A stretch of DNA of 49,356 bases, from positions 1 to 49,356 of the forward strand of contig NZ_RKLY01000020.1 of NCBI RefSeq assembly GCF_004745525.1. The letters are read 5' to 3'. A program made the translations under genes and the position numbers. How positions within the stretch are numbered: the first letter of the stretch is position 1; the number at the start of each line of letters is the position of its first letter. This stretch comes from Companilactobacillus suantsaicola. Lineage in GTDB: Bacteria; Bacillota; Bacilli; Lactobacillales; Lactobacillaceae. The notes under the pieces were generated by a model that worked only from the letters and a program-made list of their open reading frames with translations, was not told the origin of the DNA and searched no databases. Below, piece by piece: positions 24,766 to 34,091 of this stretch.

Positions 24766-25584
24766 ATGACAGAGTTAACTAATTTTTTAATCAAATGTCG
24801 ACTGACAGGGATGGTTTCTAACCAAATTATGTTGAAAATTATCAGAATTTCTCTGAAAAGTGATAATCTAAGAGAAGAATCTTTTAATTTATTGAAAACC
24901 GAATGGGGAATTGATAAATTTCACCAGTTTCTACTATTATTAAGTAATCAGCCCAAAAATAATTGTCAGGCGATAAATTACTTAGATGACAACTATCCGG
25001 ATATTTTAAGAACTATTTATAATCCGCCAGCACTCTTGTTTTTTAAGGGAAATATTGCTTTACTTAAAACTGAATGTATTGCCATTGTCGGTTCAAGATT
25101 GGCTAGTGATTACAGCCATCGCTGTTTGGGCGGTCTTGTTCCACGCTTAGTTAATCGTTATACTATTGTGAGCGGTTTAGCTAAAGGTGTCGATGCATGG
25201 GCCCATGAAACTACTTTAAAGAATAATGGTTCAACGATTGCGGTCATCGGTAGTGGGTTGGATACTTTTTATCCAAAAGAGAATCGTTTTTTGCAGGCAG
25301 AAATAATGCAAAAAGGTTTAGTGATAAGTGAGTATCCACCCAAAAGTAAGATTGAACCGTGGCATTTTCCACAACGCAATCGGATTATCGCTGGACTCAG
25401 TCAAAAAGTGATTATTACTGAAGCTAAGAAAAAAAGTGGCTCCTTGATTACTGCTGATTTAGCCTTAGAAAATAATCGGGAAGTTTTAGCTATCCCTGGT
25501 CGAATCGATGTCACTCTGTCAGCTGGTTGTAACAAGTTGATTGAAGAAGGGGCGACACCTTTAATAGATTTTAATGATCTCTAG
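24766..25584 (+). CDS. dprA: DNA processing protein DprA
   Basis: Binds incoming single-stranded DNA and loads RecA in transformation. It is 272 residues. The Rossmann-like core includes AIVGSR (about 106), VSGLAKGVDAWAH (about 138-150), VIGSGLDTFYP (about 163-173), and RNRIIAGLS with the GSLITA motif. No C-terminal winged helix is visible beyond residue 272, so it is the short form. It lies downstream of a hairpin containing its ribosome site. Whether the organism is competent is not shown here. Confidence 0.92.
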   Translation: MTELTNFLIKCRLTGMVSNQIMLKIIRISLKSDNLREESFNLLKTEWGIDKFHQFLLLLSNQPKNNCQAINYLDDNYPDILRTIYNPPALLFFKGNIALLKTECIAIVGSRLASDYSHRCLGGLVPRLVNRYTIVSGLAKGVDAWAHETTLKNNGSTIAVIGSGLDTFYPKENRFLQAEIMQKGLVISEYPPKSKIEPWHFPQRNRIIAGLSQKVIITEAKKKSGSLITADLALENNREVLAIPGRIDVTLSAGCNKLIEEGATPLIDFNDL

Positions 25585-25620
25585 ATTTAGAAAATCCAAT
25601 TGTTAAATTTATCTTTTGGA

Positions 25621-25649
25621 TTGACAAAATAAAAATCTGTGATTAATAT
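25621..25649 (+). promoter_or_regulatory. Promoter of topA
   Basis: TTGACA (25621-25626) and TAATAT (25644-25649) with a 17-base spacer, a near-consensus vegetative promoter. It likely serves topA and perhaps the xerC-hslV-hslU genes after it. Confidence 0.75.
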
Positions 25650-25693
25650 ATTGAACAGTTTTAACTGAACCATTTTGGAAAGGAGCACTTTGC

Positions 25694-27778
25694 GTGCCAT
25701 CAACACAGAAAAACTTGGTGATCGTTGAATCACCTTCAAAAGCAAAAACAATTGAAAAGTATTTGGGACGTAATTATCACGTTGTTGCTAGTCTTGGTCA
25801 TGTTCGTGACTTACCTAAGAGTCAAATGGGAGTCGATATTGAACACGACTATGAACCTAAGTACATCTCTATTCGTGGTAAAGGTCCTGTCATTAAAGAT
25901 TTAAAGAAAGAAGCTAAAAAAGCTAAACGAGTTTATCTTGCAGCCGATCCGGATCGTGAAGGAGAAGCCATTGCCTGGCATGTTTCTCATTTGTTAGGTT
26001 TGGAAGATGATGGTAAGAATCGAGTAGTTTTCAACGAAATTACTAAAGATAAGGTTAAGCAAGCTTTCAAAACACCTCGATCAATCGATATGAATCTAGT
26101 TGATGCTCAACAGGCTAGACGTGTTTTGGATCGTTTAGTAGGTTATTCAATTTCACCAATTCTTTGGGCTAAAGTTAAGAAGGGATTGAGTGCTGGACGT
26201 GTGCAATCAATTGCTTTGAAACTAGTTATCGAAAAAGAAAATGAGATCAAGAGTTTTGTCCCACAAGAATATTGGACAATTGAATCAACATTTAAACACA
26301 ACAAAGATAAATTTAAAGCTAATTTCTACGGTTTAGACGGTAAGAAATTAGAGTTAAAAGATAACTCTCAAGTTCAAGATGTCCTCGGTCGGGTCGATAA
26401 AAAAGCTGATTTTAATATCGATAAAGTTACTAAAAAAGAACGTAAACGTTTCCCAGCCGCACCATTTACAACTAGTTCTCTACAACAAGAAGCTAACAAG
26501 CGTTTGAATTATAAGACTAGAAAGACCATGATGATTGCTCAACAACTTTATGAAGGAATCAACTTGGGACGTAAAGAAGGTACAGTTGGTTTAATTACTT
26601 ATATGCGTACTGATTCTAAGCGTATTTCCAAAGTCGCTGAAGCTGAAGCTTCTAAATTCATTCACGAAGCATACGGAGAACCATTTGCCGCTATCAAGGA
26701 ACGTAAGGACAAGAATCAAGAAGGTGCCCAAGATGCCCATGAAGCCATTCGTCCTTCATCAGTCATGCGCACACCTAAGTCTTTAAAGGATGTCTTGAGT
26801 CGTGATCAATATCGCTTGTACGATTTAATTTGGTCAAGATTCGTAGCCAGTCAAATGACACCAGCTGTTTTTGATACAATGACAGTTGATTTATCACAAA
26901 ATGGCGTTATGTTCAGAGCCAACGGTTCAAAGATGAAGTTTGAAGGTTACCGCAAGGTTTACCAAAGTACTTCTGAAAGCAGTAAAAAAGATAATTTGTT
27001 GCCAGAATTAGTTGAAAATGACAAAGCCAGATTGCAATCAAATGATCCGGCACAACATTTTACTCAACCACCAGCAAGATTTACTGAAGCCTCATTGGTC
27101 AAAGCACTTGAAGAAAACGGGGTTGGTCGTCCATCAACTTACGCTCCAACCATCGATACGATTCAACGTCGTTATTACGTTAAATTGAATGGTAAGAGTT
27201 TTGAGCCAACTGAATTGGGTGAAATCGTTGACAATTTGATTCAAAATTATTTCCCAGATATCGTTAATATCGACTTCACCGCTAACTTAGAAGATGAACT
27301 TGATAATATTGAAGAAGGTAAAGAAAACTGGGTCAAAGTCGTTGATCGCTATTACAAGCCATTTGCCAAAGAACTGGAATCCGCTGAAGATAAGATTGAA
27401 AAAGTCCAGATCAAGGATGAACCAGCTGGTATGGATTGTGATATTTGTGGAGCCCCAATGGTTATCAAATTAGGTAGATATGGTAAGTTTTATGCCTGTT
27501 CACGCTTCCCAGATTGTCGTAATACTAAGCCAATCGTTAAAGAGATCGGCGTTGTTTGTCCTAAATGTAAAAAGGGTCAAGTAATTGAAAGAAAATCCAA
27601 GAAGAATCGGATTTTCTACGGTTGTTCACGTTATCCTGATTGTGATTTCGTGTCATGGGATAAACCAATTGGACGTGATTGTCCAAAAGATGGTCACTAC
27701 TTAGTTGAAAAGAAAGTTAAGGGTGGTCGTCAAGTAATCTGTCCAAACGGAGATTATGAAGAGGATATTCAAAAATAA
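25694..27778 (+). CDS. topA: DNA topoisomerase I
   Basis: Relaxes negative supercoils by single-strand passage. Starts at GTG 25694 with AAAGGAGC upstream. The Toprim domain has Glu12 ([10 protein letters not shown]) and DPDREGE with Asp85, Asp87 and Glu89; the nucleophile is Tyr303 (ITYMRTDS). Two full four-Cys zinc ribbons lie in the C-terminal region (CDICGAP...CSRFPDC and CPKCKKG...CSRYPDC). A third repeat, CPKDGHYLV...VICPNGDYE, keeps only two Cys and probably binds no zinc. It is 694 residues and abuts xerC. Confidence 0.97.
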   Translation: MPSTQKNLVIVESPSKAKTIEKYLGRNYHVVASLGHVRDLPKSQMGVDIEHDYEPKYISIRGKGPVIKDLKKEAKKAKRVYLAADPDREGEAIAWHVSHLLGLEDDGKNRVVFNEITKDKVKQAFKTPRSIDMNLVDAQQARRVLDRLVGYSISPILWAKVKKGLSAGRVQSIALKLVIEKENEIKSFVPQEYWTIESTFKHNKDKFKANFYGLDGKKLELKDNSQVQDVLGRVDKKADFNIDKVTKKERKRFPAAPFTTSSLQQEANKRLNYKTRKTMMIAQQLYEGINLGRKEGTVGLITYMRTDSKRISKVAEAEASKFIHEAYGEPFAAIKERKDKNQEGAQDAHEAIRPSSVMRTPKSLKDVLSRDQYRLYDLIWSRFVASQMTPAVFDTMTVDLSQNGVMFRANGSKMKFEGYRKVYQSTSESSKKDNLLPELVENDKARLQSNDPAQHFTQPPARFTEASLVKALEENGVGRPSTYAPTIDTIQRRYYVKLNGKSFEPTELGEIVDNLIQNYFPDIVNIDFTANLEDELDNIEEGKENWVKVVDRYYKPFAKELESAEDKIEKVQIKDEPAGMDCDICGAPMVIKLGRYGKFYACSRFPDCRNTKPIVKEIGVVCPKCKKGQVIERKSKKNRIFYGCSRYPDCDFVSWDKPIGRDCPKDGHYLVEKKVKGGRQVICPNGDYEEDIQK

Positions 27779-28678
27779 ATGATAGAAGAAGATTTAATCA
27801 ATAAATTTGTTGATAATTTAATGGTTAATCATCATTACTCGAAAGAAACAAAAAAATCTTATTTGGAAGATATAGATAATTTTGTTTCTTTTTTGTCTAA
27901 AAATGGTGGTTTTCATGGTTTTACTAAGATCAATCGTGTCGATGTCGAAACCTATTTAACTTATTTGGATGAAAAAAATTATGCTCAAGAAACAGTGGCT
28001 CGTAGAATTTCTGCTTTGCGATCGTTTTATAATTTTCTAGTTCGTAATAAATTTATTCAACAAAATCCTTTTGATTTGATTCAATTGCGGCATAAAGGCC
28101 GAAAATTACCACGTTTCTTTTATGAAAAAGAAATGAATCAACTTTTTGAAGCCATTAAAGGGGATGATCCATTATCCTTGAGAAACTCCGCATTATTAGA
28201 ATTGCTCTATGCCACTGGCATGCGTGTGAGTGAGTGTGCTAATCTATTATTAGATCAATTGGATTTTGACAATAATATCGTTTTGATACACGGAAAAGGG
28301 GATAAAGATCGTTACGTTCCTTTTGGAAGTTATGCCAAAACGGCATTGAAGAAGTACTTTGATCAAGGTAGACCTGTTTTGATGAAGAAGTTTCATCAAG
28401 AACATCAATATGTATTTGTAAATAGTCGTGGTAAAAATGTTACCAGTCGGGGAATTGAATATATTTTGGATCAGATCATCAAAAAGACGAGTTTAACTTC
28501 AGACATTCATCCCCATATGATCAGACATACCTTTGCCACGCACATGTTAGAACACGGTGCTGATTTGCGGACGGTCCAAGAATTACTCGGACATTCAAGC
28601 CTTTCGACAACACAGATCTACACACATGTCACGATGGAACATTTACAAAATGATTATAAAAAATATTTTCCGAGGTAA
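27779..28678 (+). CDS. xerC: Tyrosine recombinase XerC
   Basis: Partner of XerD in resolving chromosome dimers at dif. All catalytic residues are present: Arg149 (GMRVSEC), Lys173, His246 and Arg249 (HMIRH), His272 (GHSS), Tyr281 (QIYTH). At 299 residues it is normal length. The start directly follows the topA stop. In Bacillus subtilis the trmFO (gid) gene lies between topA and the xerC homologue codV; it is absent here. Position upstream of hslV identifies it as XerC (CodV). Confidence 0.92.
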   Translation: MIEEDLINKFVDNLMVNHHYSKETKKSYLEDIDNFVSFLSKNGGFHGFTKINRVDVETYLTYLDEKNYAQETVARRISALRSFYNFLVRNKFIQQNPFDLIQLRHKGRKLPRFFYEKEMNQLFEAIKGDDPLSLRNSALLELLYATGMRVSECANLLLDQLDFDNNIVLIHGKGDKDRYVPFGSYAKTALKKYFDQGRPVLMKKFHQEHQYVFVNSRGKNVTSRGIEYILDQIIKKTSLTSDIHPHMIRHTFATHMLEHGADLRTVQELLGHSSLSTTQIYTHVTMEHLQNDYKKYFPR

Positions 28679-28682
28679 ATAA

Positions 28683-29207
28683 ATGACTACAATAGTTGCT
28701 GTAAAACACGATGGCCACACTGCAATCGCTGGTGATGGACAAGTTACATTAGGTGAAAAATATATCATGAAAGGTTCAGCTCACAAGGTTAGACGCATTT
28801 TTGATAACCAAGTCGTAATCGGTTTTGCCGGTGGGGTCGCTGATGCTATTACTTTGCAAGATTGGCTAGAGAAGAAATTAAAAGCCTATTCTGGTAATTT
28901 AAAGCGTGCTGCGGTGGAATTAGCCCAAGATTGGCGAAAAGACCCAACGTTGCAAAAATTGGAAGCAATGCTAATTGCAATGGATAAGGATAATTTGTTG
29001 TTGATTTCCGGTAGTGGTGAAGTTATCGAACCAGATGAAGACGTGGTTGCTATAGGTTCAGGTGGTAATTTTGCGCAAGCAGCTGCCATCGCTATGCAAA
29101 GACATGCCCAAGATATGGATGCTGAACAAATGGCGGTTGAGGCAATTAAGATTGCTTCAAGCATTGATATTTTTACAAATGAAAATATTATTTCAGATAA
29201 ATTTTAA
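28683..29207 (+). CDS. hslV: ATP-dependent protease proteolytic subunit HslV
   Basis: Barrel-forming peptidase of the HslVU (ClpQY) protease. The mature enzyme uses an N-terminal Thr exposed after removal of Met1: the start MTTIVAVKHDG fits. GDGQVTLG, the GFAGGVAD motif and GSGGNFAQAAA are family features. It is 174 residues, normal length. In B. subtilis the homologue uses Ser instead; here Thr is kept. It lies 4 bases after xerC and 18 before hslU. Confidence 0.95.
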   Translation: MTTIVAVKHDGHTAIAGDGQVTLGEKYIMKGSAHKVRRIFDNQVVIGFAGGVADAITLQDWLEKKLKAYSGNLKRAAVELAQDWRKDPTLQKLEAMLIAMDKDNLLLISGSGEVIEPDEDVVAIGSGGNFAQAAAIAMQRHAQDMDAEQMAVEAIKIASSIDIFTNENIISDKF

Positions 29208-29225
29208 AAGAGTGGAGAACAATAA

Positions 29226-30671
29226 ATGGATACAGAGACATTAACCCCTAAACAAATTGTTGCTCAACTAGACAATTACATTATTGGCCAAACTGATGCT
29301 AAAAAAGCCGTAGCGATTGCTTTATACAACCGTTATCGTCGAATGCAAGTCCCAGAAAAGTTGCAACAAGAAATCACACCTAAGAATTTGATGATGATTG
29401 GATCTACTGGTGTTGGTAAAACAGAAATTGCTCGTCGTTTGGCAAAAATTGTTAACGCACCTTTTGTTAAAGTTGAAGCTACTAAGTTTACTGAAGTCGG
29501 ATACGTTGGACGTGATGTTGAGTCAATGGTTCGTGACTTAGTAAGTATGGCCGTTTCAATGGTCGAAAAAGAAAAATTTGACGAAATTAGACCAGAAGTT
29601 CGCCGTGACGTAGACAAGAAGTTGGTTAAATTATTGGCTCCTGGTATTAAGAAAGAAAAACGTCAAAATAACAATGACTTCATGAGCATGCTTAACAGTA
29701 TGCAAAATCCTAACAACTCACAAAGTTTGGGTAGTATTTTTGGTAACCAAGATACTATCGATGAAGATCCTGATGCTAATTCTGAAGTTACTGATGATAT
29801 TCGTAATCGAAGATTGAGTGTCAAAGAACAACTTGATAAAGGCTTATTAGAAAACGAAGAAGTTACTATCAAAGTTGAAGAGTCTAAAAAAGTTGGGCCA
29901 ATGGATGACCAAATGGGACAAATGGGTATCGATATGAGCGGTATGATGGACTCATTGATGCCTAAGAAGACTATTACGAGAACTTTACCAGTTAAAGAAG
30001 CACGTGAACTCTTGATTCAACAAGAATCACAAAAACGTGTTGACCATGATGAGATTTATCAAAAAGCAATTGAAAGAACTCAAAATAAAGGAATTATCTT
30101 TATTGATGAGTTTGATAAAATCGCTGCTGGTAGTAAAAAGAATTCCGGTGAAGTGTCTCGTGAAGGGGTTCAACGTGATATTTTGCCTATTGTTGAAGGT
30201 TCAAGAATCAATACGAAGTATGGACCAGTTGATACTGATCACATCCTCTTCATTGCTTCAGGTGCTTTTGCTGAAAGTAAACCTAGTGATTTGATTGCTG
30301 AATTACAAGGCCGTTTCCCAATTCGAGTTGAATTAAAAGATTTAACTGAAGACGACTTTATTCAAATTTTGACGAAGCCAGACAATGCTTTGACAAAACA
30401 ATACGTTGCTTTGACACGTGCCGACGGAATACATTTAACTTTTACTAAAGAATCTGTTGAAGAGATTGCAAAGATTGCTTTTGAGTTAAATAATAGTAAT
30501 CAAAATATAGGTGCTAGAAGACTTTCGACCGTTTTGGAGAAGATTTTAGCTGATATTCTTTATGAAGGTCCTGATATGCAAATGGGTGATATAACTATTA
30601 CTCGTGAGTATGTTCGTGAACAAGTCGGTAAAATCGCCGAAGATCAAGACCTTTCACGTTATATACTATAG
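29226..30671 (+). CDS. hslU: ATP-dependent protease ATPase subunit HslU
   Basis: AAA+ unfoldase that feeds proteins into HslV. Walker A GSTGVGKT is at residues 59-66, Walker B GIIFIDEFDKIA near 288-299, and the C-terminus LSRYIL is the tail that inserts into HslV. The 481-residue length exceeds the E. coli protein (443); the extra residues are in the I domain (about 140-250), which is rich in Met, Asn and Gln (NDFMSMLNSMQNPNNSQS and a GQMGIDMSGMMD stretch). A GTGGAGA ribosome site precedes the start. Confidence 0.95.
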   Translation: MDTETLTPKQIVAQLDNYIIGQTDAKKAVAIALYNRYRRMQVPEKLQQEITPKNLMMIGSTGVGKTEIARRLAKIVNAPFVKVEATKFTEVGYVGRDVESMVRDLVSMAVSMVEKEKFDEIRPEVRRDVDKKLVKLLAPGIKKEKRQNNNDFMSMLNSMQNPNNSQSLGSIFGNQDTIDEDPDANSEVTDDIRNRRLSVKEQLDKGLLENEEVTIKVEESKKVGPMDDQMGQMGIDMSGMMDSLMPKKTITRTLPVKEARELLIQQESQKRVDHDEIYQKAIERTQNKGIIFIDEFDKIAAGSKKNSGEVSREGVQRDILPIVEGSRINTKYGPVDTDHILFIASGAFAESKPSDLIAELQGRFPIRVELKDLTEDDFIQILTKPDNALTKQYVALTRADGIHLTFTKESVEEIAKIAFELNNSNQNIGARRLSTVLEKILADILYEGPDMQMGDITITREYVREQVGKIAEDQDLSRYIL

Positions 30672-30680
30672 GGGGCAATT

Positions 30681-31562
30681 ATGACAGTCTATCAATTAAA
30701 AAATGACTTTTTAACCGTAAAAATTGAATCGTTGGGTGCTGAAGTTATTAGTGTCACAAATAAAGATGGGGTTGAATTTATTTGGCAAGCTAATCCAAAT
30801 GTTTGGGGCCGACACGCTCCAGTCTTGTTTCCAATTGTTGGTCGCTTAAAGGACAACCATTACTATGTTGATGATCAAGAATATCATATGACACAACATG
30901 GATTCGCTCGTGATCAAGAGTTTAGTTTAGATTCACAATCTGATTCACAATTAGTTTTGAGTCTGACTACTAGTGAAAAGAGCTTGGAAAAGTATCCTTA
31001 TCATTTCAAATTACGGGTAGTTTATCAGTTAGTTAAGGGAACACTACAAATTTCTTATTTAGTTGATAGCTTAGAGCAATCCCAAGAAATGTACTTCTCA
31101 ATTGGTGCTCATCCAGGATTTGCGGTACCTTTTGAAAAAGGTGTCAATTATGAAGATTTCAAAGTTTCAGTTGACCCTAAGGAAACTAGAACCTTGATTC
31201 CAATCAATGGCGAAACTGGAAATATTGATTTAAACAATGAAAAAAAGGTTGATAATCAAGATTTTGACTTAACCCATGACGCTTTTGTTAACGATGCAAT
31301 AGTTTATCGTTTGAATGAACCAACTCAAGTGACGATTGCTAGTCCAAAAAGTGACCGTCAAGTGATCTTGGATACTGGAAACGCTAAATTCTTCGGTATG
31401 TGGTCCTCATATCCAACTGAAGGTAACTTTATGTGTATCGAACCTTGGTGGGGAATCGCTGATAAGAGCGACACCGATAATCAATTAAAAACTAAGTATG
31501 GCATCAATCATTTAGCTCCTGGAGAGCAATTCGAGGCTTACTATAGTATTTCAGTTAAATAA
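30681..31562 (+). CDS. Aldose 1-epimerase family protein (LacX-like)
   Basis: A 293-residue beta-sandwich protein of the galactose mutarotase superfamily, LacX subgroup, which interconverts anomers of sugars or sugar phosphates. Motifs: GAEVISVTNKDGVEFIWQ near residue 20; HGFARDQEF (about 73-81); SIGAHPGFAVPF with the candidate catalytic His near 140; and MCIEPWWGIADK near 253-264. The substrate is unknown. It follows hslU after 9 bases (GGGGGC ribosome site), an order seen in other lactobacilli. Confidence 0.87.
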   Translation: MTVYQLKNDFLTVKIESLGAEVISVTNKDGVEFIWQANPNVWGRHAPVLFPIVGRLKDNHYYVDDQEYHMTQHGFARDQEFSLDSQSDSQLVLSLTTSEKSLEKYPYHFKLRVVYQLVKGTLQISYLVDSLEQSQEMYFSIGAHPGFAVPFEKGVNYEDFKVSVDPKETRTLIPINGETGNIDLNNEKKVDNQDFDLTHDAFVNDAIVYRLNEPTQVTIASPKSDRQVILDTGNAKFFGMWSSYPTEGNFMCIEPWWGIADKSDTDNQLKTKYGINHLAPGEQFEAYYSISVK

Positions 31563-31565
31563 ATT

Positions 31566-31605
31566 AAAAAAAAGCTCAGTCAGAAATTTCTGGCTGAGCT
31601 TTTTT
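31566..31605. terminator. Bidirectional terminator between the lacX-like gene and the PTS island
   Basis: Stem AAGCTCAG-T-CAGAAA / TTTCTG-G-CTGAGCTT has A-rich DNA on its left and T-rich DNA on its right, so it can stop transcripts from both the plus-strand epimerase gene and the minus-strand PTS operon. Confidence 0.85.
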
Positions 31606-31621
31606 GGATAGAGAAGAATAA

Positions 31622-32536
31622 TTATCTTTCAACACTACGAGCAATACTTGCAAGGTAGTGACGATAGCCGCCAAGGGCTTGTTTTAATTCTGCAATATTT
31701 TCAAAACGATTACGCTGACAATCACCAATATGTTGAAGATCAAAACCGATTTCTTTGTTGAGAATAGCCATATTGCGGATAATATCCGGTTGGCTAGACT
31801 CTTGGGATGTTCCAATTGCACTGAGGGCTAAAACGTTATGTTGATGAGCTAAATCAACCGCTTCTTTTAATTCTTCACGGCGAATTCCCCAAACTGTACC
31901 TACTGCCGGTAAGAGTAAGATATCAGCCCCTGCAGCGATATAGTTTTCAATAACATCTTTTGTAAAAATAGGCTCGTTACCACCGGCTTTATGCATTTTA
32001 CCAGCAATAATCAAGCCTTGAAAATGTTCTTTCGCCAGTTTAATCGCTGTAGTGATAGCTTTATTAGAAGTTCCAACACCTGGGTTAGCAGTCAAGCAAA
32101 TGAAATCAAAACCTAATTCTTTAGCTTTCCTTAATGATTCCACTGAAGCCTGACGTCCTTTAGCAATTTCACGTCTTTCTTCGAGCATTTCAATATCAGG
32201 ATCAACTGGTTCCAAATTGACACCGATTGGTCGACCAACTAATTTTTTTAAAGTTTTAATAACCGATTCATCAGGTTGAGCAGATGCAAGGGTTAATTGA
32301 TTAGGAGTTCCTAGAACGATTGGATTAAAAGTATCAAACCCGTTTAAGAGAATCATATCGGCTCCGAAAGCACGAACCATCTCACTAGTAGTAATCCCAC
32401 CTTCGACTGTTTCGTGGATAACGACGTTTTCACTCATAACGACACGACCTTCACTAGCCTTAATTGCTGTGAAAAGATCGTCTTTGGACATTTTTGAGAT
32501 CTCACTTGCGGTAGCACTGATAAGTCTTTTAACCAT
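31622..32536 (-). CDS. TIM-barrel-like protein (PEP phosphonomutase-like or DUF7916), function unknown
   Basis: A 304-residue soluble protein. Alternating strand-helix units, with VVMSENVV, ADMILLNGFD, PIGVNLEP, FDFICLTANPGVG, GLIIAGKMHKAGGNEP, AGADILLLPAVGTVWG and VLALSAIGTSQESS, suggest a TIM barrel. I recall such proteins being filed near PEP phosphonomutases or as DUF7916, often beside cellobiose-type PTS genes; no HAD DxD motif is visible. I start at ATG 32536 because AAAGGATGG precedes it; an ATG four codons upstream lies within that ribosome site. It is downstream of the EIIC gene in one operon, so a role in catabolism or in modifying the sugar phosphate is plausible inference. Confidence 0.75.
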   Translation of the reverse strand: MVKRLISATASEISKMSKDDLFTAIKASEGRVVMSENVVIHETVEGGITTSEMVRAFGADMILLNGFDTFNPIVLGTPNQLTLASAQPDESVIKTLKKLVGRPIGVNLEPVDPDIEMLEERREIAKGRQASVESLRKAKELGFDFICLTANPGVGTSNKAITTAIKLAKEHFQGLIIAGKMHKAGGNEPIFTKDVIENYIAAGADILLLPAVGTVWGIRREELKEAVDLAHQHNVLALSAIGTSQESSQPDIIRNMAILNKEIGFDLQHIGDCQRNRFENIAELKQALGGYRHYLASIARSVER

Positions 32537-32562
32537 TTTTATTACCATCCTTTAGTTTACAT

Positions 32563-33867
32563 TTATTTTTCGGCAAGTAGTTGCTTGTTGTTAATAGAAG
32601 AGACAAAAGGTAAATAAATTAGTGTTCCGATGATCAAATTAACGATTTGTAAAATTGAACCACTGATACTATTCGTAGCTAAATAACCAGAAATAATTGG
32701 TGGCATGGTCCAATTCAGAACAGTCCCAGTTGGTTTGGCGACGATTCCTAATTTCATGCTGAAGTAGGTAGTTGTAGCAAAAATCATAGGTACAATAATA
32801 AAAGGAATCAAAATTGCAACATTGAAGACAACTGGATAACCAAACATAATCGGTTCGTTAATATTGAAAACGGCAGGGGCGGTGGCTACGGAAGTTAGAG
32901 TTTTACTTTCGGCACTGCCTTTTTTCATAAAAATCAAAATGAATAATGCTAACACCAAGCATGCAGTAGCACCTGATCCGCCCATATAAGTGAAGTTAGC
33001 AATAAACGAATTTGTCACGATATGTGGTAGTTCCTCACCTTGTTGGAGTGCTAAACGATTGGCATCTGAATTCATCAACCAAATTGGTCCCATTGCAGAA
33101 TTGATAACAGTTCCATGAACACCAATTGCCCAAACCAAACTGTTTAAACCAACAGCAATTAATGTACCAGCTAATGTTCCACCCAAAAATGAAAGTGGTT
33201 TTTCTAAAACTTCAAGAATTACTTCATGGATGTTATCAAAACCTAACATTCCGATAATTAAGGCAATAATAATCCACATGAAAACGATCACGACACCAGG
33301 TATCAAGGCACTAAATGTCTTTGAAATTGCCGGTGGAACACTTTCAGGCATTTTTATTTCTACATTATGCGAAATGAACCATGAGAAAATCTTTGCTGAA
33401 ATTAAACCTAACACGATTGCAACGATTAAACCTTTACTTCCCAAGTAGGTCAAATCGATTCCGGCGAGACCATCTTTTGTAACTATTACTGGTGTGATAG
33501 TTAAGAATGCCCCTAAAGCAACAAAACCTGATCCAATTGATTTTAATTCATCCTGAATACAGCTTTTAGTGTAGGAGTATGCGATACCAAAAACAGTTGG
33601 AATTACCATAATTCCAAAGGTCATATCTGTCATCCCGTTTAATAAATTACTGAGATTGCCAAAATAGGGAAGGGATATCCCCTGGAGTGTTTCTGCCCAA
33701 TTATCTATCGGTAAGGCACTAATGATCAAAGGAATTGAACCGATGATAATCAGGGTAACAGCTAGTCCAACACCGTCTCTAATGGCAGTTAGAGCACGAT
33801 TAGCCGCTAACTTATTAGCGTAAGGTAGGATCTTTTTATTTAAAAATTCGTTGAATCCGCCTTTCAT
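32563..33867 (-). CDS. PTS system EIIC component, lactose/cellobiose family
   Basis: Membrane transport subunit of a phosphotransferase system, 434 residues, with about ten hydrophobic segments. The N-terminus (KKILPYANKLAANRALTAIRDG) and the NEPIMFGYPVVFN motif near 330 are typical of the CelB-type EIIC domain. I start at ATG 33867 with GGGGGA 7 bases upstream; an in-frame TTG 15 bases earlier lies at the edge of that site. No EIIA or EIIB gene is in the window, so it must borrow them. Its operon has a strong promoter, a cre-like site and the adjoining GntR-type gene. The sugar is probably a beta-glucoside-like compound, but this is inference. Confidence 0.9.
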   Translation of the reverse strand: MKGGFNEFLNKKILPYANKLAANRALTAIRDGVGLAVTLIIIGSIPLIISALPIDNWAETLQGISLPYFGNLSNLLNGMTDMTFGIMVIPTVFGIAYSYTKSCIQDELKSIGSGFVALGAFLTITPVIVTKDGLAGIDLTYLGSKGLIVAIVLGLISAKIFSWFISHNVEIKMPESVPPAISKTFSALIPGVVIVFMWIIIALIIGMLGFDNIHEVILEVLEKPLSFLGGTLAGTLIAVGLNSLVWAIGVHGTVINSAMGPIWLMNSDANRLALQQGEELPHIVTNSFIANFTYMGGSGATACLVLALFILIFMKKGSAESKTLTSVATAPAVFNINEPIMFGYPVVFNVAILIPFIIVPMIFATTTYFSMKLGIVAKPTGTVLNWTMPPIISGYLATNSISGSILQIVNLIIGTLIYLPFVSSINNKQLLAEK

Positions 33868-33954
33868 AATCTTTTCCCCCAATATGATCTGATAAATTCT
33901 GTTTTGTTCTTAGCTTGAAACTCACTTTATACTAAATATTCTTCTCCTTTCTGA

Positions 33955-33968
33955 TGAATGTGCTTACA
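33955..33968. promoter_or_regulatory. cre-like site at the PTS promoter
   Basis: On the minus strand TGTAAGCACATTCA follows the -10 box directly. It fits the broad CcpA consensus with one mismatch at the central CG. Its position downstream of -10 suggests repression. Confidence 0.5.
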
Positions 33969-33996
33969 GTATAATATAAATAAAGTTCAATGTAAA
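33968..33996 (-). promoter_or_regulatory. Promoter of the PTS operon
   Basis: On the minus strand TTTACA (33991-33996) and TATACT (33968-33973) are exactly 17 bases apart. The transcript would have a leader of roughly 90 bases before the EIIC start. Confidence 0.7.
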
Positions 33997-34014
33997 CATC
34001 ATTTAAAATTAAAT

Positions 34015-34022
34015 GACTAGTC
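34015..34022. promoter_or_regulatory. Candidate GntR operator
   Basis: GACTAGTC is a perfect 8-bp palindrome between the divergent PTS operon and gntR-type gene. A second copy of GACTAG lies at 34074-34079, just before the regulator's start. Two related sites in one divergent region are typical of a local GntR-family repressor. Confidence 0.5.
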
Positions 34023-34091
34023 TTTTAAAAACAAAAGAAAAATATATTAAAACATGATAAAATCATTAATATAGACTAGGAGAGATCGTTT

